Shown piece after piece: positions 1 to 8,860 of a stretch of 64,000 bases of DNA. The notes under the pieces are model-generated. The model worked only from the letters and a program-made list of their open reading frames with translations. It was not told the origin of the DNA and searched no databases. Origin of the DNA: Chloroflexi bacterium AL-N1 (GTDB lineage Bacteria; Chloroflexota; Chloroflexia; Chloroflexales; Roseiflexaceae). The first letter of the stretch is position 1; every line of letters begins with the position of its first letter. The stretch spans positions 62,001-126,000 of the forward strand of contig WYDT01000012.1 in the NCBI GenBank assembly GCA_013122435.1, written 5' to 3'. A program made the translations under genes and the position numbers.

Positions 1-815
1 TGTTATCAGAATCACCCGATGGTTCATACAATATTGGTGGTCTATTACATGCCGAAAGTGAGCGTGGTACATGCCGTGTGGTGTGCTTTTCGCCGCGCCA
101 CGATCTGACAATGGCCGAGATGGATGTCCTAAGTATCACCGCCGTAGTGGAAATGTGGATTGAGCAATATGGAGAGATGGGAGCACAACCACTCACCAAC
201 TATGTACAGATTTTTGAGAATCGTGGAGCGATGATGGGGGCCAGTAATCCGCATCCCCATGGCCAGATCTGGGCGACCGAGCACCTTCCACTGAATGTGG
301 CCCGTGAACTGGAAACCCAACACGATTATTATGTCGAACACGAACGTACGTTGCTGGCCGATTACCTCAAGCTTGAGTTGGAAGCACATGAACGCCTGGT
401 GTGTCACAACAACCACTTCGTGGCGCTGGTACCATTCTGGGCCGTCTGGCCATTCGAGACGATGCTCATCAGCCGCCGCCCGGCTGGAGCCCTATCGGAT
501 CTCGATCAAAACGAGCGTGGAGCACTCGCAGACATCCTCAAACAACTCACTACACGCTACGATAATCTGTTCGAGGTTTCGTTTCCCTATTCTATGGGCT
601 TTCACCAGCGTCCAACCGACGGCGGTGCCTATCCAGAATGGCATCTACATGCCCATTTTTATCCCCCACTGCTGCGTTCGGCCACCGTTCGCAAGTTTAT
701 GGTCGGGTTTGAGCTACTGGCTGAACCACAACGCGACATCACACCTGAACAGGCTGCCGAACGTCTGCGGAGCGTGCCAGAGAAACATTATCGGGAAGAG
801 GAAGAAGCCACGTAA
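1..815 (+). CDS. galT: Galactose-1-phosphate uridylyltransferase, 3' part
   Basis: Open reading frame runs in from the left edge (frame starts at base 3) and ends at a TAA at 813-815, so only about 270 C-terminal residues are seen. The GalT signature is clear: an ERGTCRVVCFSPRHD stretch near the left edge and the catalytic HPHGQ motif (nucleotides about 252-266), whose second His is uridylylated in the family. The C-terminal half carries GFHQRPTDGG and WHLHAHFYPPLLRS, as in bacterial GalT. The enzyme exchanges UMP between UDP-glucose and galactose-1-phosphate in the cytoplasmic Leloir pathway. No other gal gene is visible; neighbours may lie to the left of the window. Confidence 0.95.
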   Translation, partial: LSESPDGSYNIGGLLHAESERGTCRVVCFSPRHDLTMAEMDVLSITAVVEMWIEQYGEMGAQPLTNYVQIFENRGAMMGASNPHPHGQIWATEHLPLNVARELETQHDYYVEHERTLLADYLKLELEAHERLVCHNNHFVALVPFWAVWPFETMLISRRPAGALSDLDQNERGALADILKQLTTRYDNLFEVSFPYSMGFHQRPTDGGAYPEWHLHAHFYPPLLRSATVRKFMVGFELLAEPQRDITPEQAAERLRSVPEKHYREEEEAT

Positions 816-823
816 ACATGCTG

Positions 824-1291
824 TCAGGCTTCAAGCGCAATGGTAATCATCACCAGCCGACGTGCTGCCCGTGCAACATCAGCCATATTCGGTTGTTGGA
901 GCGCATCCCAACGAATGCCATGAAACTTGACATCGCGGAGAACCTGCTGCACATGTTCGGCAAGTCTATTCGCAATATGCTGATGATCGTCTACAAGGAC
1001 CGTTGCGACGACACCCTGTACACGCCGGCCTTTGTAAAGCAGAGTGAGTGGTATGTTGCGCTGAAGGTTGCGCCACCACTTGTTTTCACGTTCAGTAAAA
1101 CAGCGTAAGAGATTCCCCTGACGGGTATAGCTCCCTGGAACATTGTACTGTTTACCACTCTTACGACCAGTTAAGTTCAAAATGAGGGTGTGGTTGCTTT
1201 GCAAACCATGCAGTGGACTTCGTAAGATCCCGCGCATAATGGGATTGAGCAACCACATAAAACGATCTTCAAGCGTTATAGGCTTTTGCAC
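824..1291 (-). CDS. DUF385 / Ddn-like nitroreductase-family protein
   Basis: 155 residues. The block LNLTGRKSGKQYNVPGSY is the hallmark of the deazaflavin (F420)/FMN-dependent Ddn family (DUF385, split beta-barrel fold), and the length fits. Members are small cytoplasmic oxidoreductases or flavin binders; the substrate cannot be inferred. The ORF opens with GTG at 1291 without a convincing ribosome site; ATG at 1258 is an alternative start and would remove 11 residues. It is convergent with galT, with 8 bases between the stops. The family call is secure, the cofactor (F420 or FMN) is not. Confidence 0.8.
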   Translation of the reverse strand: MQKPITLEDRFMWLLNPIMRGILRSPLHGLQSNHTLILNLTGRKSGKQYNVPGSYTRQGNLLRCFTERENKWWRNLQRNIPLTLLYKGRRVQGVVATVLVDDHQHIANRLAEHVQQVLRDVKFHGIRWDALQQPNMADVARAARRLVMITIALEA

Positions 1292-1434
1292 TTACAGGTG
1301 TGTTAGACATAGCATTACCTCCTCAGCATGTTGTCATACTCGATTACTGATGTTCTATGGCTACAGCATAGGGGCGAATTGTGAAACAAGCATGAAGATA
1401 CTGAGGAAATAAAGAGGAAATAAATGGGAGATCC

Positions 1435-3516
1435 TTAGCGATACTCAATGATCTGCACAATAAAGAGCGTAATCCCACGCCACATCAGAAAGGCAAACGT
1501 CACCAGAGACACCAATCGCCCGATGTGGCCACGCGCCCACAAGGCTGCTAAGGCTGGACCTGCTCCCAGACAGAGTGCCGGATACATAAAATGTTCCCAA
1601 CGCAAGCCCTGAGCGCGAAACAGAAACACAGCCAACGAGAAGAGCGTCGTCCCCCACCACGCCACCAGCAACAACCAGAGCGTCCGTTGTGAACCCATCT
1701 CTGCTTTGAGATGCCTGCCCAGCAGTACCGTACCTGTCGCACCGAGACCGACCAGCAACGCACTCAGCGGATGATCGACCCGTAGCAACCGCCCCAACTG
1801 ACCCATGATCTGACTCACCCCGCCAGCGGAAGTTTCCACAATGGTCTGAGCGTCGGTCGAGGTGAAGAACAGATGGGCGAACGCTGAGTAGTAAAACAGC
1901 CCCACGCACACGATCATCGTCACACCGAGGGCCACCAGCGCACCAATCGGCAATCGAGCGTCGCGTGCTACAACCCAAGCGATGAACAACCAGCCAAGGG
2001 TGAGCGCCAGCGAGATCGCCACACCGAGATGCCCGAGAAAGGCCATCAGCATCAACACCAACGCTCCACAAAAAAACGTTGTGTGCTTAATCGCTCTGGC
2101 CTCAGTCGCCAACAAGGCAAGCAGCGGTAAAGCCATGCCCTGACCAAAAATATTAGCAAACTCACCGACGGAGAAAGATTTGAGGAGCGTTATCGCACCG
2201 ACGTATAACGCCGCACTGAGGAGTGAAGCGCCCACGCCTACACCATTGCGCCACAATACATACCACAGCATTCCTACTACAAGACTGTCGATCAAGGCGT
2301 TCCCAAACTGCAGCAGCAACTGCCGCCCTGCCTCGCTGACAGGCAGTAACAGTTGGAGCGGCGCAAAAGCGATGTACTGACCGGGAGGATAAGCAGCCTG
2401 CCCACCACCTGCCTCAGCCGGTAGCGCTTCAGTAAAATACACCTTCCCCATTGTGACATCCACTAAATTGTTGATGTTCAAACCAATATCGCTGTTTTGC
2501 GTATATGGATGCACCATGCCACCCAAACGCAAAGCAAAGGCCAGGACAATCAGGACGATAACAGCCTGTTGTACATTCATCCCAGGCCAGATTCTGGTGT
2601 CGATAACACGCTGGTCGATAGGTGGCAGGCGTGCGAGAAGGACAGCAATGACATAACACGCAACTGCGAGGGAGGCCAGCATTGGAGTGTAAATAGTGAA
2701 GTGCAGCCGCCAGATCGCCAGCATACACGTTGCAGTGAGTACCAGCACGATCCCCACAGCGGACACCCAGGGACGCGGTAGGGTTAACCGTCGTGCGAGG
2801 CCATACACCAAAGCGACCGTAGCAGTAAGCATACCAAGTTGCGGGAGCGCAGGCAGGTGCAGGCCGCTCGTAGGTGCAATAGCGACCTGGCTCACCACAA
2901 AGCCTAAAGAGCGCGGATCATTGTGGGCTGGCTCATACGGGGGCGTGGTGAAATGCAGCGTAACATCACCACCATTGTTGGCCCGTACCAACATATGGTA
3001 CACCCGCAGCGGATCATTGACGAGCGAGACGGTGGTCGTCGTGTAGCCATCGCTCCACTCACTTAGCGTCGGTGTCTCAACGGGATGACCACGTGCCCAT
3101 ACACGTACGTCCCAGCTACCACCACCCAATCCAGGCAGATGAATCATCGCGGCAGGTTTAGCCCAGCGATACGGCTCCTGCGGCAACTGCCACCACGCAC
3201 AATCCTGCTCACAACCATCTTCTGCGCGCAGGCTGGCCGGCTCGGAGGCATTAAAACTCCTCCCAACAAACGGCGCATCAAAGTCACGGGTGCGCCCAAC
3301 ACGATCACCACCAACATCCAGTTGATGAGTATAGGGCCACTGATACGCCAAGGTCCACAGCACCAGACCAGCGAGGAGTACCAACCATAATTCACGCTCA
3401 CGTGCCCAGCTTAATAGCGTACGTGCTTCTTCCCAAAGCCAGAACGAACGCAGACCTAACGAATGACGCGGCAGCATAGCCGTTCGTCGTTGGTGTTGCG
3501 CCGTTTCTTTGGTCAT
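1435..3516 (-). CDS. GT-C-like polytopic membrane protein (paralogue of the one at 44961-46949)
   Basis: 693 residues from ATG 3516. This start is preferred over GTG 3528 because GGAG lies 6 bases upstream and the ATG overlaps the stop of the previous gene (ATGA). Layout: one N-terminal membrane segment (about residues 45-65), an extracytoplasmic beta-rich domain of about 150 residues, then a dozen or so hydrophobic segments. The loop NSDIGLNINNL followed by YPPGQYI resembles DLGINLDRL...YPTGPYL in the protein at 44961-46949, so the two are paralogues. The shape recalls GT-C glycosyltransferases that use polyprenyl-phosphate sugars, but I see no decisive catalytic motif. Last gene of a coupled operon with a small transporter and two methyltransferases, suggesting envelope glycoconjugate assembly (inference). 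Confidence 0.7.
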   Translation of the reverse strand: MTKETAQHQRRTAMLPRHSLGLRSFWLWEEARTLLSWARERELWLVLLAGLVLWTLAYQWPYTHQLDVGGDRVGRTRDFDAPFVGRSFNASEPASLRAEDGCEQDCAWWQLPQEPYRWAKPAAMIHLPGLGGGSWDVRVWARGHPVETPTLSEWSDGYTTTTVSLVNDPLRVYHMLVRANNGGDVTLHFTTPPYEPAHNDPRSLGFVVSQVAIAPTSGLHLPALPQLGMLTATVALVYGLARRLTLPRPWVSAVGIVLVLTATCMLAIWRLHFTIYTPMLASLAVACYVIAVLLARLPPIDQRVIDTRIWPGMNVQQAVIVLIVLAFALRLGGMVHPYTQNSDIGLNINNLVDVTMGKVYFTEALPAEAGGGQAAYPPGQYIAFAPLQLLLPVSEAGRQLLLQFGNALIDSLVVGMLWYVLWRNGVGVGASLLSAALYVGAITLLKSFSVGEFANIFGQGMALPLLALLATEARAIKHTTFFCGALVLMLMAFLGHLGVAISLALTLGWLFIAWVVARDARLPIGALVALGVTMIVCVGLFYYSAFAHLFFTSTDAQTIVETSAGGVSQIMGQLGRLLRVDHPLSALLVGLGATGTVLLGRHLKAEMGSQRTLWLLLVAWWGTTLFSLAVFLFRAQGLRWEHFMYPALCLGAGPALAALWARGHIGRLVSLVTFAFLMWRGITLFIVQIIEYR

Positions 3517-3887
3517 TGCGTTCTCCACGTAACGACGAAGACGCCCAGCACAATAATAAACGCACCCAGGATGTTACGAAGGGTTACTTGCTCACCCAAA
3601 ATCAACCATGACGGGATGAGAATGAGCACATAGTTGAGCCCAAGCAGTGGATAGGCGAAGGAAAGATCGAAGCGCGAAATAACGTAGAGCCAGAACAGTG
3701 CGCCGCCAAAAATGAGCACAAAGCCCATAAAGACCGGCACATTGGTAAAGGTGCGCCAGATAATTGGAGGTGTAAAAGAAAACTCACCCAATTGGTTCAA
3801 ACCATATTTCAATAGCACCTCACCTGTGACAGTAAGGCACATTGCAGCGAACAATAAGCCAAATGTTAGTAGCATTTTCAGTCTCAT
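3513..3887 (-). CDS. Small EamA/EmrE-like four-helix transporter (ArnE-like)
   Basis: 124 residues with four predicted membrane helices, the size of SMR/ArnE-type half transporters. VLLKYGLNQLG in the first helix region and SFAYPLLGLNYVLILIPSWL in the third match the drug/metabolite-transporter superfamily; the C-terminal LGAFIIVLGVFVV is also typical. ArnE/ArnF-like members flip undecaprenyl-phosphate-linked sugars. Start and stop each overlap neighbouring genes by four bases (ATGA at 3884-3887 and 3513-3516), so translation is coupled to the upstream methyltransferase and the downstream GT-C-like protein. A role in flipping a lipid-linked sugar for that protein is an attractive inference, not shown. 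Confidence 0.75.
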   Translation of the reverse strand: MRLKMLLTFGLLFAAMCLTVTGEVLLKYGLNQLGEFSFTPPIIWRTFTNVPVFMGFVLIFGGALFWLYVISRFDLSFAYPLLGLNYVLILIPSWLILGEQVTLRNILGAFIIVLGVFVVTWRTQ

Positions 3888-4513
3888 TCGGTGATACGTT
3901 CCAGTACATACACAGCATAGTCACAGATTCCACTACGCATTGTATATGTTTTTTGAAGCATGAAGTACGGATGGAGCAGCATACGATAAGACTCGTCGCT
4001 CCGAATAAAGCCACCTCGATCAAGCCAGTGCATCGCATGGCCCGCCACATTCCAGACATCCGGCGGCGCAATATCCTCCATCACGAGTAGTGTGGCGCCA
4101 GGTTTGAGCACCCGACTCAGTTCAGCCACCGATGCACGCACAATAGCATCGGGTAGGTGGTGAAAAACACCCAGCACCAAGGCCGCATCGAACTGTTCAC
4201 CCTGCAACGCCAGTGCCGAACCGTCCATCACCCCATAGCCACCTGAGCGTGCCGTATGAGCATATTGAACATAGTGTGTGGCAATATCAACACCGACATA
4301 CTGGCGTGATGGAAAGCACGCGGCAAACGCTCCCGTACCACAGCCAAAATCGAGAAACAGGCGCTGACCCACATCTTGCCACGGCTGGAGTTCACCCTCG
4401 ATCACGGCCTTCTCGCCACGAAACCCGGCCTCAACAACATAACGCAGCACATTCCACGTTTGCGGAATTCTTGAGAGTTCATCGAGTGGTTTTTGTAGCA
4501 TATCATTCATCAT
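3884..4513 (-). CDS. Class I SAM-dependent methyltransferase
   Basis: 209 residues. SAM-binding motif I is LDFGCGTGAFAA (about residue 55), followed by YVGVDIATHYV (motif II acidic residue), then LVLGVFHHLPD and LSRVLKPGATLLVMEDI, the usual order of a class I Rossmann methyltransferase. The substrate is not evident. It overlaps the downstream transporter gene by ATGA and follows another methyltransferase 57 bases upstream, all on the minus strand. The context points to modification of a lipid or sugar intermediate used by the membrane proteins of the same operon. Confidence 0.85.
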   Translation of the reverse strand: MMNDMLQKPLDELSRIPQTWNVLRYVVEAGFRGEKAVIEGELQPWQDVGQRLFLDFGCGTGAFAACFPSRQYVGVDIATHYVQYAHTARSGGYGVMDGSALALQGEQFDAALVLGVFHHLPDAIVRASVAELSRVLKPGATLLVMEDIAPPDVWNVAGHAMHWLDRGGFIRSDESYRMLLHPYFMLQKTYTMRSGICDYAVYVLERITE

Positions 4514-4570
4514 AGGTATAACAAAAATCCTACAGGAGGCATATTGCCTGTTTGAGTGTAGTGTCAGACT

Positions 4571-5320
4571 TTAGCCCAATGCACGCTTACGCACCAGACA
4601 AATAATCGACAGCCCTACAGGGAAGCGGCCTCCATGACCCAGCCAGGCCGCCTCTGTCGCCAGCGGCCAACGCAACACCTCGTTGAGCAGCGGTGCTGGG
4701 AGCACCAGATCCGAGTCAGATTGTTCCAACGTAGGAACGAGTCGCTCAAGCATCCGTTGGGCCAGCGGAATGGGAAACAACAAACTATTGACATAGGATA
4801 GTCGTTCGACGGCAAAGCCATATGTTTCGATCAATTCTTGCACTTGCCGCAATGTATAACGACGACGTGTATGAACGGCGCGGTCGTGCTTGCTCCGGAG
4901 AAACTCGTACGCAGGCAACCGCATCAACAGCCACCCGTCTGATCGCAACACCCGTTGGGTTTCGGACAACGCCTGCGCCTCACTCGGTACATCGCGGTGA
5001 TACAACACATCAAACGAGGTTACCAGATCAAAACTCGCATCGGCAAACGGTAACTCCAACACCGACCCTTGCACCATTGCACCACTGATCTGGTCTTTCC
5101 CAAATTGCGCCGCGACAGGCGATAGATCGACACCCGTCACATGGCCATAGCGCTGCAAAAACCGGACATTGCCACCTATGCCGCAGCCTGCGTCGAGAAT
5201 GTCAACACTATGGCCTCGGTAGAGCGGATCGAGTAGTGCCGCTGCAATGGCGCGCATACCACCATGCCACCAGTGTTGATCTTCAACTTCTACTAGCACT
5301 GCGTATTCACTATACTCCAT
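4571..5320 (-). CDS. Class I SAM-dependent methyltransferase (first gene of envelope operon)
   Basis: 249 residues. Motif I ILDAGCGIGGNVRFL at about residue 40, GVDLSPVAAQFG next, then SFDVLYHRDVPSE and RVLRSDGWLLMRLPAYE. The N-terminal EDQHWWHGGMR is common among methyltransferases of polyprenyl or quinone-like lipids and of surface glycan clusters. It opens a four-gene minus-strand operon; the remaining genes overlap by ATGA. Bases 5321-5490 upstream hold no gene; no strong consensus promoter was found there. Substrate unknown. Confidence 0.85.
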   Translation of the reverse strand: MEYSEYAVLVEVEDQHWWHGGMRAIAAALLDPLYRGHSVDILDAGCGIGGNVRFLQRYGHVTGVDLSPVAAQFGKDQISGAMVQGSVLELPFADASFDLVTSFDVLYHRDVPSEAQALSETQRVLRSDGWLLMRLPAYEFLRSKHDRAVHTRRRYTLRQVQELIETYGFAVERLSYVNSLLFPIPLAQRMLERLVPTLEQSDSDLVLPAPLLNEVLRWPLATEAAWLGHGGRFPVGLSIICLVRKRALG

Positions 5321-5490
5321 CGATGACTGTATTTTCTAGTGTATGCAGACAAACAAAAGCATCTTAGTCGCTCAAGCAAATTTACGATAGCAATCCTTGC
5401 GACTGCCCATTGATTGTGACAAATCTGGGCGCTGACGCGCAAGTGTACCAGAAGGGAAGGGGTTACGCAAATAGGAGAAATACACGTTTA

Positions 5491-6729
5491 CTATCGCGGA
5501 AACCGCCAGTGACGTGGCACAAACACACCCTCATACGGCTGTTGGCCATCCAGTGTAACGCGCCACAGTACTTGTGCCTCAGCTATGTTGTAATGCGTTA
5601 TCGTGCCGTGCACCCAGTTAAGCGCAAATACGGTTTCGTCAGAGCCATTTACAAGCATGTGTTGATCATGGAGCGGATCAAGATTAATAATGGTCGTGAG
5701 GGTGTGAATGTCAATAATATCGATCCCGCCACGCTCACCGTCGCCGCGTGCCACGACAAGTTTATCACTCACTCGTGTGATATCCCAGACGGGCGCCCCT
5801 TGATCAAGTTGGGCAAAGTCACCTGGAGGTTCATCAGGATCAAAACGATGGAGTAACGGTGGCTGACCACTCCGTAACACATAGACATCGCCTTCGTAAC
5901 CAGGAGTAAGCCATCCACGCCGACCAAGATTATTACGATTAAGCCACTGACTTACTACATCACCGCTGGGCAGTTCAAAGACCCAGATCGAAGCTTCCTG
6001 TGAATCGATAGCAAACAATCGACGACTATCGGGTGTCAAAGCCAGTTCGGTCGGACTAGACCCGGCAGCAAACGAGCGTCTCTGCGGATTGTCAACATCC
6101 ATCACAAATATTCGATCATATTCGGCTGATGAGATATAGAGCAAATCACGTTGTGAGTCAAATACCATATCGGCGCTACGCTCAAACGGGCTGCTTGTGC
6201 TCCAAAGCTTACTGACGGCTAATGAATCAGGGTTAACTATCTCAACCCCGTCTGAGGTAAACACATAGAGTTGATCACGTTGTGCATCATACAGCACCTG
6301 ACTTGGATTAGGACCAACGTTGACTCTCTCCATTAATGTGCCACTATCTGGATCGAGCACCAGCAATTGATCATTGCTTCGGTCAACCACAAACAAACGT
6401 GGCGCAGATGGTCCCATTGTTATGCTGCTCTCACTCCCAACCAGCAGAGCAATCAGTAAGAGCACCAGGCACATACCAGAGAAGGTTACCAGACGATTCA
6501 CCCAGCGCATTGGTTGTATACGTTGCCGTTTTGCATGCACTGCCGCACGTACATCTGGGATCGGTCGCGCGACTGCGACCCTGGTGATTCGCTCAGCATC
6601 GCGGTGTAGTTGCTCTAAACCCATAGCCCAGGCTGGGTCTGTGAGAATTTTTGTGCGTACCTCGGCATATTCATCTTCATCAAGCAACCCATCAAGGTAG
6701 GCAGCTAAAAGATCGAAATCAGGTTGCAT
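5491..6729 (-). CDS. Membrane anti-sigma factor with extracytoplasmic beta-propeller
   Basis: 412 residues from ATG 6729, which overlaps the end of the sigma-factor gene; a longer ORF to 6849 runs over the sigma gene and is unlikely. Residues 1-50 (FDLLAAYLDGLLDEDEYAEV) look like an anti-sigma N-domain but without the HxxxCxxC zinc motif. One membrane helix at about 92-112 (GMCLVLLLIALLV) is followed by about 290 residues of repeated blades such as LFVVDRSNDQLLVLDPDSG and LYISSAEYDRIFVMDVDN, i.e. a YncE-like propeller facing outward. By position and topology it should sequester the upstream ECF sigma factor and release it on an extracytoplasmic signal (inference). Confidence 0.8.
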   Translation of the reverse strand: MQPDFDLLAAYLDGLLDEDEYAEVRTKILTDPAWAMGLEQLHRDAERITRVAVARPIPDVRAAVHAKRQRIQPMRWVNRLVTFSGMCLVLLLIALLVGSESSITMGPSAPRLFVVDRSNDQLLVLDPDSGTLMERVNVGPNPSQVLYDAQRDQLYVFTSDGVEIVNPDSLAVSKLWSTSSPFERSADMVFDSQRDLLYISSAEYDRIFVMDVDNPQRRSFAAGSSPTELALTPDSRRLFAIDSQEASIWVFELPSGDVVSQWLNRNNLGRRGWLTPGYEGDVYVLRSGQPPLLHRFDPDEPPGDFAQLDQGAPVWDITRVSDKLVVARGDGERGGIDIIDIHTLTTIINLDPLHDQHMLVNGSDETVFALNWVHGTITHYNIAEAQVLWRVTLDGQQPYEGVFVPRHWRFPR

Positions 6730-7276
6730 TATGGTCTTCCTCGGTGTCGTATGCGCGGCGGAATGAGGCGCGTCCACGGCTAATTCGCATGCGTACCGTC
6801 GATTCGCTGAGCTGAAGCATGGCCGCAACCTCAGCGTAGGAGAAGCCACCTACCAGATGCAGCAGCAGAGGCGCTCGCTGGTCGACAGGCACCTGGGCAA
6901 GCGCTTCCTCTACACAAGCCGCCTCAACGGTCGCACGGTCGGGTGATGGCGTAGCAGTATGACGATCATGGGTGAGTGGCAACCACCGTATTAAACGGCG
7001 ACGGCGCAGTAATGAGCAAGCCAGATTGTGAGCGATACGGTAGAGCCAACCACGCAGTGTTTTGGCTTCTTCTAAGGTATGAATGGATCGAAACGCACGC
7101 AAAAAGGTTTCCTGCACCAGATCATGGGCTTGTTCTGCATCACCAACAAAACTACACAAATAACGAAAGAGTGGCGCTTGATACCGTGCTACTAACATTT
7201 CAAAAGCTGTTTCATCGCCAGCACGAAGCCGCGCAACCAGATGCGCTTCAACATCGAGATGTTCGATATTCGTCAT
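6719..7276 (-). CDS. ECF-type RNA polymerase sigma factor
   Basis: 185 residues from ATG 7276; ATG 7303 is also possible and both ribosome sites are weak. Region 2 is ETAFEMLVARYQAPLFRYL ... AHDLVQETFLRAFRSI, and region 4 is FSYAEVAAMLQLSESTVRMRI, the standard ECF sigma-70 architecture without region 3. Eleven bases of its 3' end overlap the anti-sigma gene, implying coupled synthesis. It follows a cytochrome c and an exported YtkA-like protein in one operon, which suggests a redox- or metal-linked envelope response. No ECF-type promoter with correct spacing could be recognised upstream of 8252. Confidence 0.93.
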   Translation of the reverse strand: MTNIEHLDVEAHLVARLRAGDETAFEMLVARYQAPLFRYLCSFVGDAEQAHDLVQETFLRAFRSIHTLEEAKTLRGWLYRIAHNLACSLLRRRRLIRWLPLTHDRHTATPSPDRATVEAACVEEALAQVPVDQRAPLLLHLVGGFSYAEVAAMLQLSESTVRMRISRGRASFRRAYDTEEDHNAT

Positions 7277-7308
7277 GTTTGCTTCGTTCAAGGCCACATA
7301 CATTCCAA

Positions 7309-7686
7309 CTACTGTTTGACGGATGTTTGCAAAAACACGACCAACGCCTCGATTTCTTCATCGCTGAGATCCAGATCGGGCATGCGGGCATCTGTACGGA
7401 TTGCCGAAGGGTCTTGCAACCATTCTCGTACATAATCTGGATTACCCGCATAATATGTCAGATTAGGACCAACAGAAAAGTCCCAATGACGCACTACCAC
7501 ATCATGCTGGTGGCAACTGGCACATCCCTTTGCTGTAAAAAGCATCTTCCCATAATTGACCTGATCTATCTGCTCTATTGGTTGTTCAGGCGAGTTGTTG
7601 ATCAAAGGCGCTAGTGATATGAGCACCAGAATAACACCTGTACAGGCCAATGTCATCGATAACTTGGTTATAACACTACTCCTCAT
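7309..7686 (-). CDS. Membrane-anchored c-type cytochrome (single haem)
   Basis: 125 residues from ATG 7686, which overlaps the upstream stop (ATGA); the longer ORF to 7779 runs over the neighbour. Residues 1-30 form an uncleaved signal anchor (LACTGVILVLISLAPL). CASCH gives one covalent haem c site, with the distal ligand probably the Met in DARMPDLDLSDEEIEALVVFL, a classic class I cytochrome c ending. The protein should sit on the outer face of the membrane and carry single electrons. No oxidase or reductase subunit is adjacent, so the partner is unknown; next genes in the operon are a sigma/anti-sigma pair. Confidence 0.9.
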   Translation of the reverse strand: MRSSVITKLSMTLACTGVILVLISLAPLINNSPEQPIEQIDQVNYGKMLFTAKGCASCHQHDVVVRHWDFSVGPNLTYYAGNPDYVREWLQDPSAIRTDARMPDLDLSDEEIEALVVFLQTSVKQ

Positions 7687-8252
7687 GGCTTGGTCTGGAG
7701 TACCCGTTGGCGACGCGTCGGTAGTCGTTGCAAGACCATGAGCACAATGGCTACAAACACGAGCAATCCACCAACCCAACGCAACAGCCTTGGAGTGGAC
7801 AATGAAGCCATTGTAAATGCGCCATTTGATGTCGCTTCTACCGATGCGGCATCAGGCGGTAGTACAGTGAGCGGGTCTAGCACTGTCCCTGAAAACGGTG
7901 CTGGCACTATTTCCCATTCCCATACGCCCGCACTCGGAAACATCACATCAGCGACGAAATGCCCAACTGCCCCCTCATGCCGTGCATCAATACGAATAGT
8001 TTCAGCTTTTGTCGATGTGCTGTGCTGTGGTGTAATGATCAGATAGGGTTTGATGGAGTCGCTATCAGATGAACCAATGGGTGTCACACCATGCTGGCGT
8101 ACCATAAAACCAAGGACTAGAGTCTCCCCGGCACGAACCTCACGCGGTAATTCATCGAGAGTAACTACGGCCCATCCGCCAGCGTGGGTAGAGGTCGTTA
8201 CACTCAACGCTACAATAATGCCCACAATAATGCGTAAAACTAGACGCTGCAT
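7683..8252 (-). CDS. Exported YtkA/FixH-like protein with C-terminal membrane helix
   Basis: 189 residues. N-terminal signal peptide (RIIVGIIVALSVTTSTHA) probably cleaved after THA, then an Ig-like beta domain of about 130 residues with RAGETLVLGFMVRQHGVTPI and FPSAGVWEWEIVPAPF, the pattern of YtkA/FixH-like domains that accompany copper or cytochrome oxidase functions. A C-terminal helix (LLVFVAIVLMVLQRL) with basic tail anchors it. First gene of the cytochrome-sigma operon; its stop overlaps the cytochrome start. No clear metal-ligand cluster is visible, so a copper role is only suggested by family resemblance. Confidence 0.7.
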   Translation of the reverse strand: MQRLVLRIIVGIIVALSVTTSTHAGGWAVVTLDELPREVRAGETLVLGFMVRQHGVTPIGSSDSDSIKPYLIITPQHSTSTKAETIRIDARHEGAVGHFVADVMFPSAGVWEWEIVPAPFSGTVLDPLTVLPPDAASVEATSNGAFTMASLSTPRLLRWVGGLLVFVAIVLMVLQRLPTRRQRVLQTKP

Positions 8253-8398
8253 GGTTTTGCCTTCCTCGTTTGCATACGATAGTTGCTATGTAAGACGCAC
8301 AAAAGTGACATTTCCTCACAGCGTGAGAAAAAAACGTTACCAATTGCCATGCGAATCGTCATGATATGTAGTAAGACTCTGTATGAAAGGAGCACACG

Positions 8399-8779
8399 AT
8401 GGCACAACAAAGTGCAACGCAACCGACACTCATCTATGAGCGCGGCTTTGTGCAGGCATTAGAGGTGGCTGCCGCCAGTCTCTTTATCTTTGGTGGCATT
8501 GCGCTGGGACGGGCTGCATATGTATTTGTCGGTCGACGGATGGATTGGTTTAGTGGGACTAATGACCAGGCGTTGTTGGTGGGTTGCACGCTGATTATTC
8601 TCGCGGTGATGACGTTTCTCATGCGGCTGCTGATCGACCAGGTCGTGAAACAGCGCGAACAAAACGCGGAGTTGTTACGTTATCTCCAGGAACAACGCAT
8701 CGCAGACGAAACACGCTGGATCAATCTCCAGCAACAGTTACACCAGCTAGATGTGTCGGTGAAGCGGAAGAACGAGTAG
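8399..8779 (+). CDS. Small membrane protein with two helices and C-terminal coiled coil
   Basis: 126 residues. A good ribosome site (AAAGGAG, 7 bases before ATG) supports it. Two hydrophobic segments, about residues 22-43 (ASLFIFGGIALGRAAYVFV) and 62-82 (LVGCTLIILAVMTFLMRLL), are followed by a charged, Gln-rich stretch that should form a coiled coil. No family recognised. It is divergent from the cytochrome/sigma operon; the 146-base gap contains the perfect hairpin CTCACagcGTGAG at about 8318-8330. Confidence 0.7.
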   Translation: MAQQSATQPTLIYERGFVQALEVAAASLFIFGGIALGRAAYVFVGRRMDWFSGTNDQALLVGCTLIILAVMTFLMRLLIDQVVKQREQNAELLRYLQEQRIADETRWINLQQQLHQLDVSVKRKNE

Positions 8780-8860
8780 ATCTGCCAGCATAACAATCGA
8801 AGCTGTCGAAAACACCTGTATGTGGCAAAACAGTCAATTTCATAAAGGGGACCACCCAGA

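Noticed and set aside
7690..8046. 118-residue Ser/Thr-rich plus-strand ORF
   Set aside because: Antisense to the exported YtkA-like protein; repetitive Ser/Thr composition mirrors the opposite strand.
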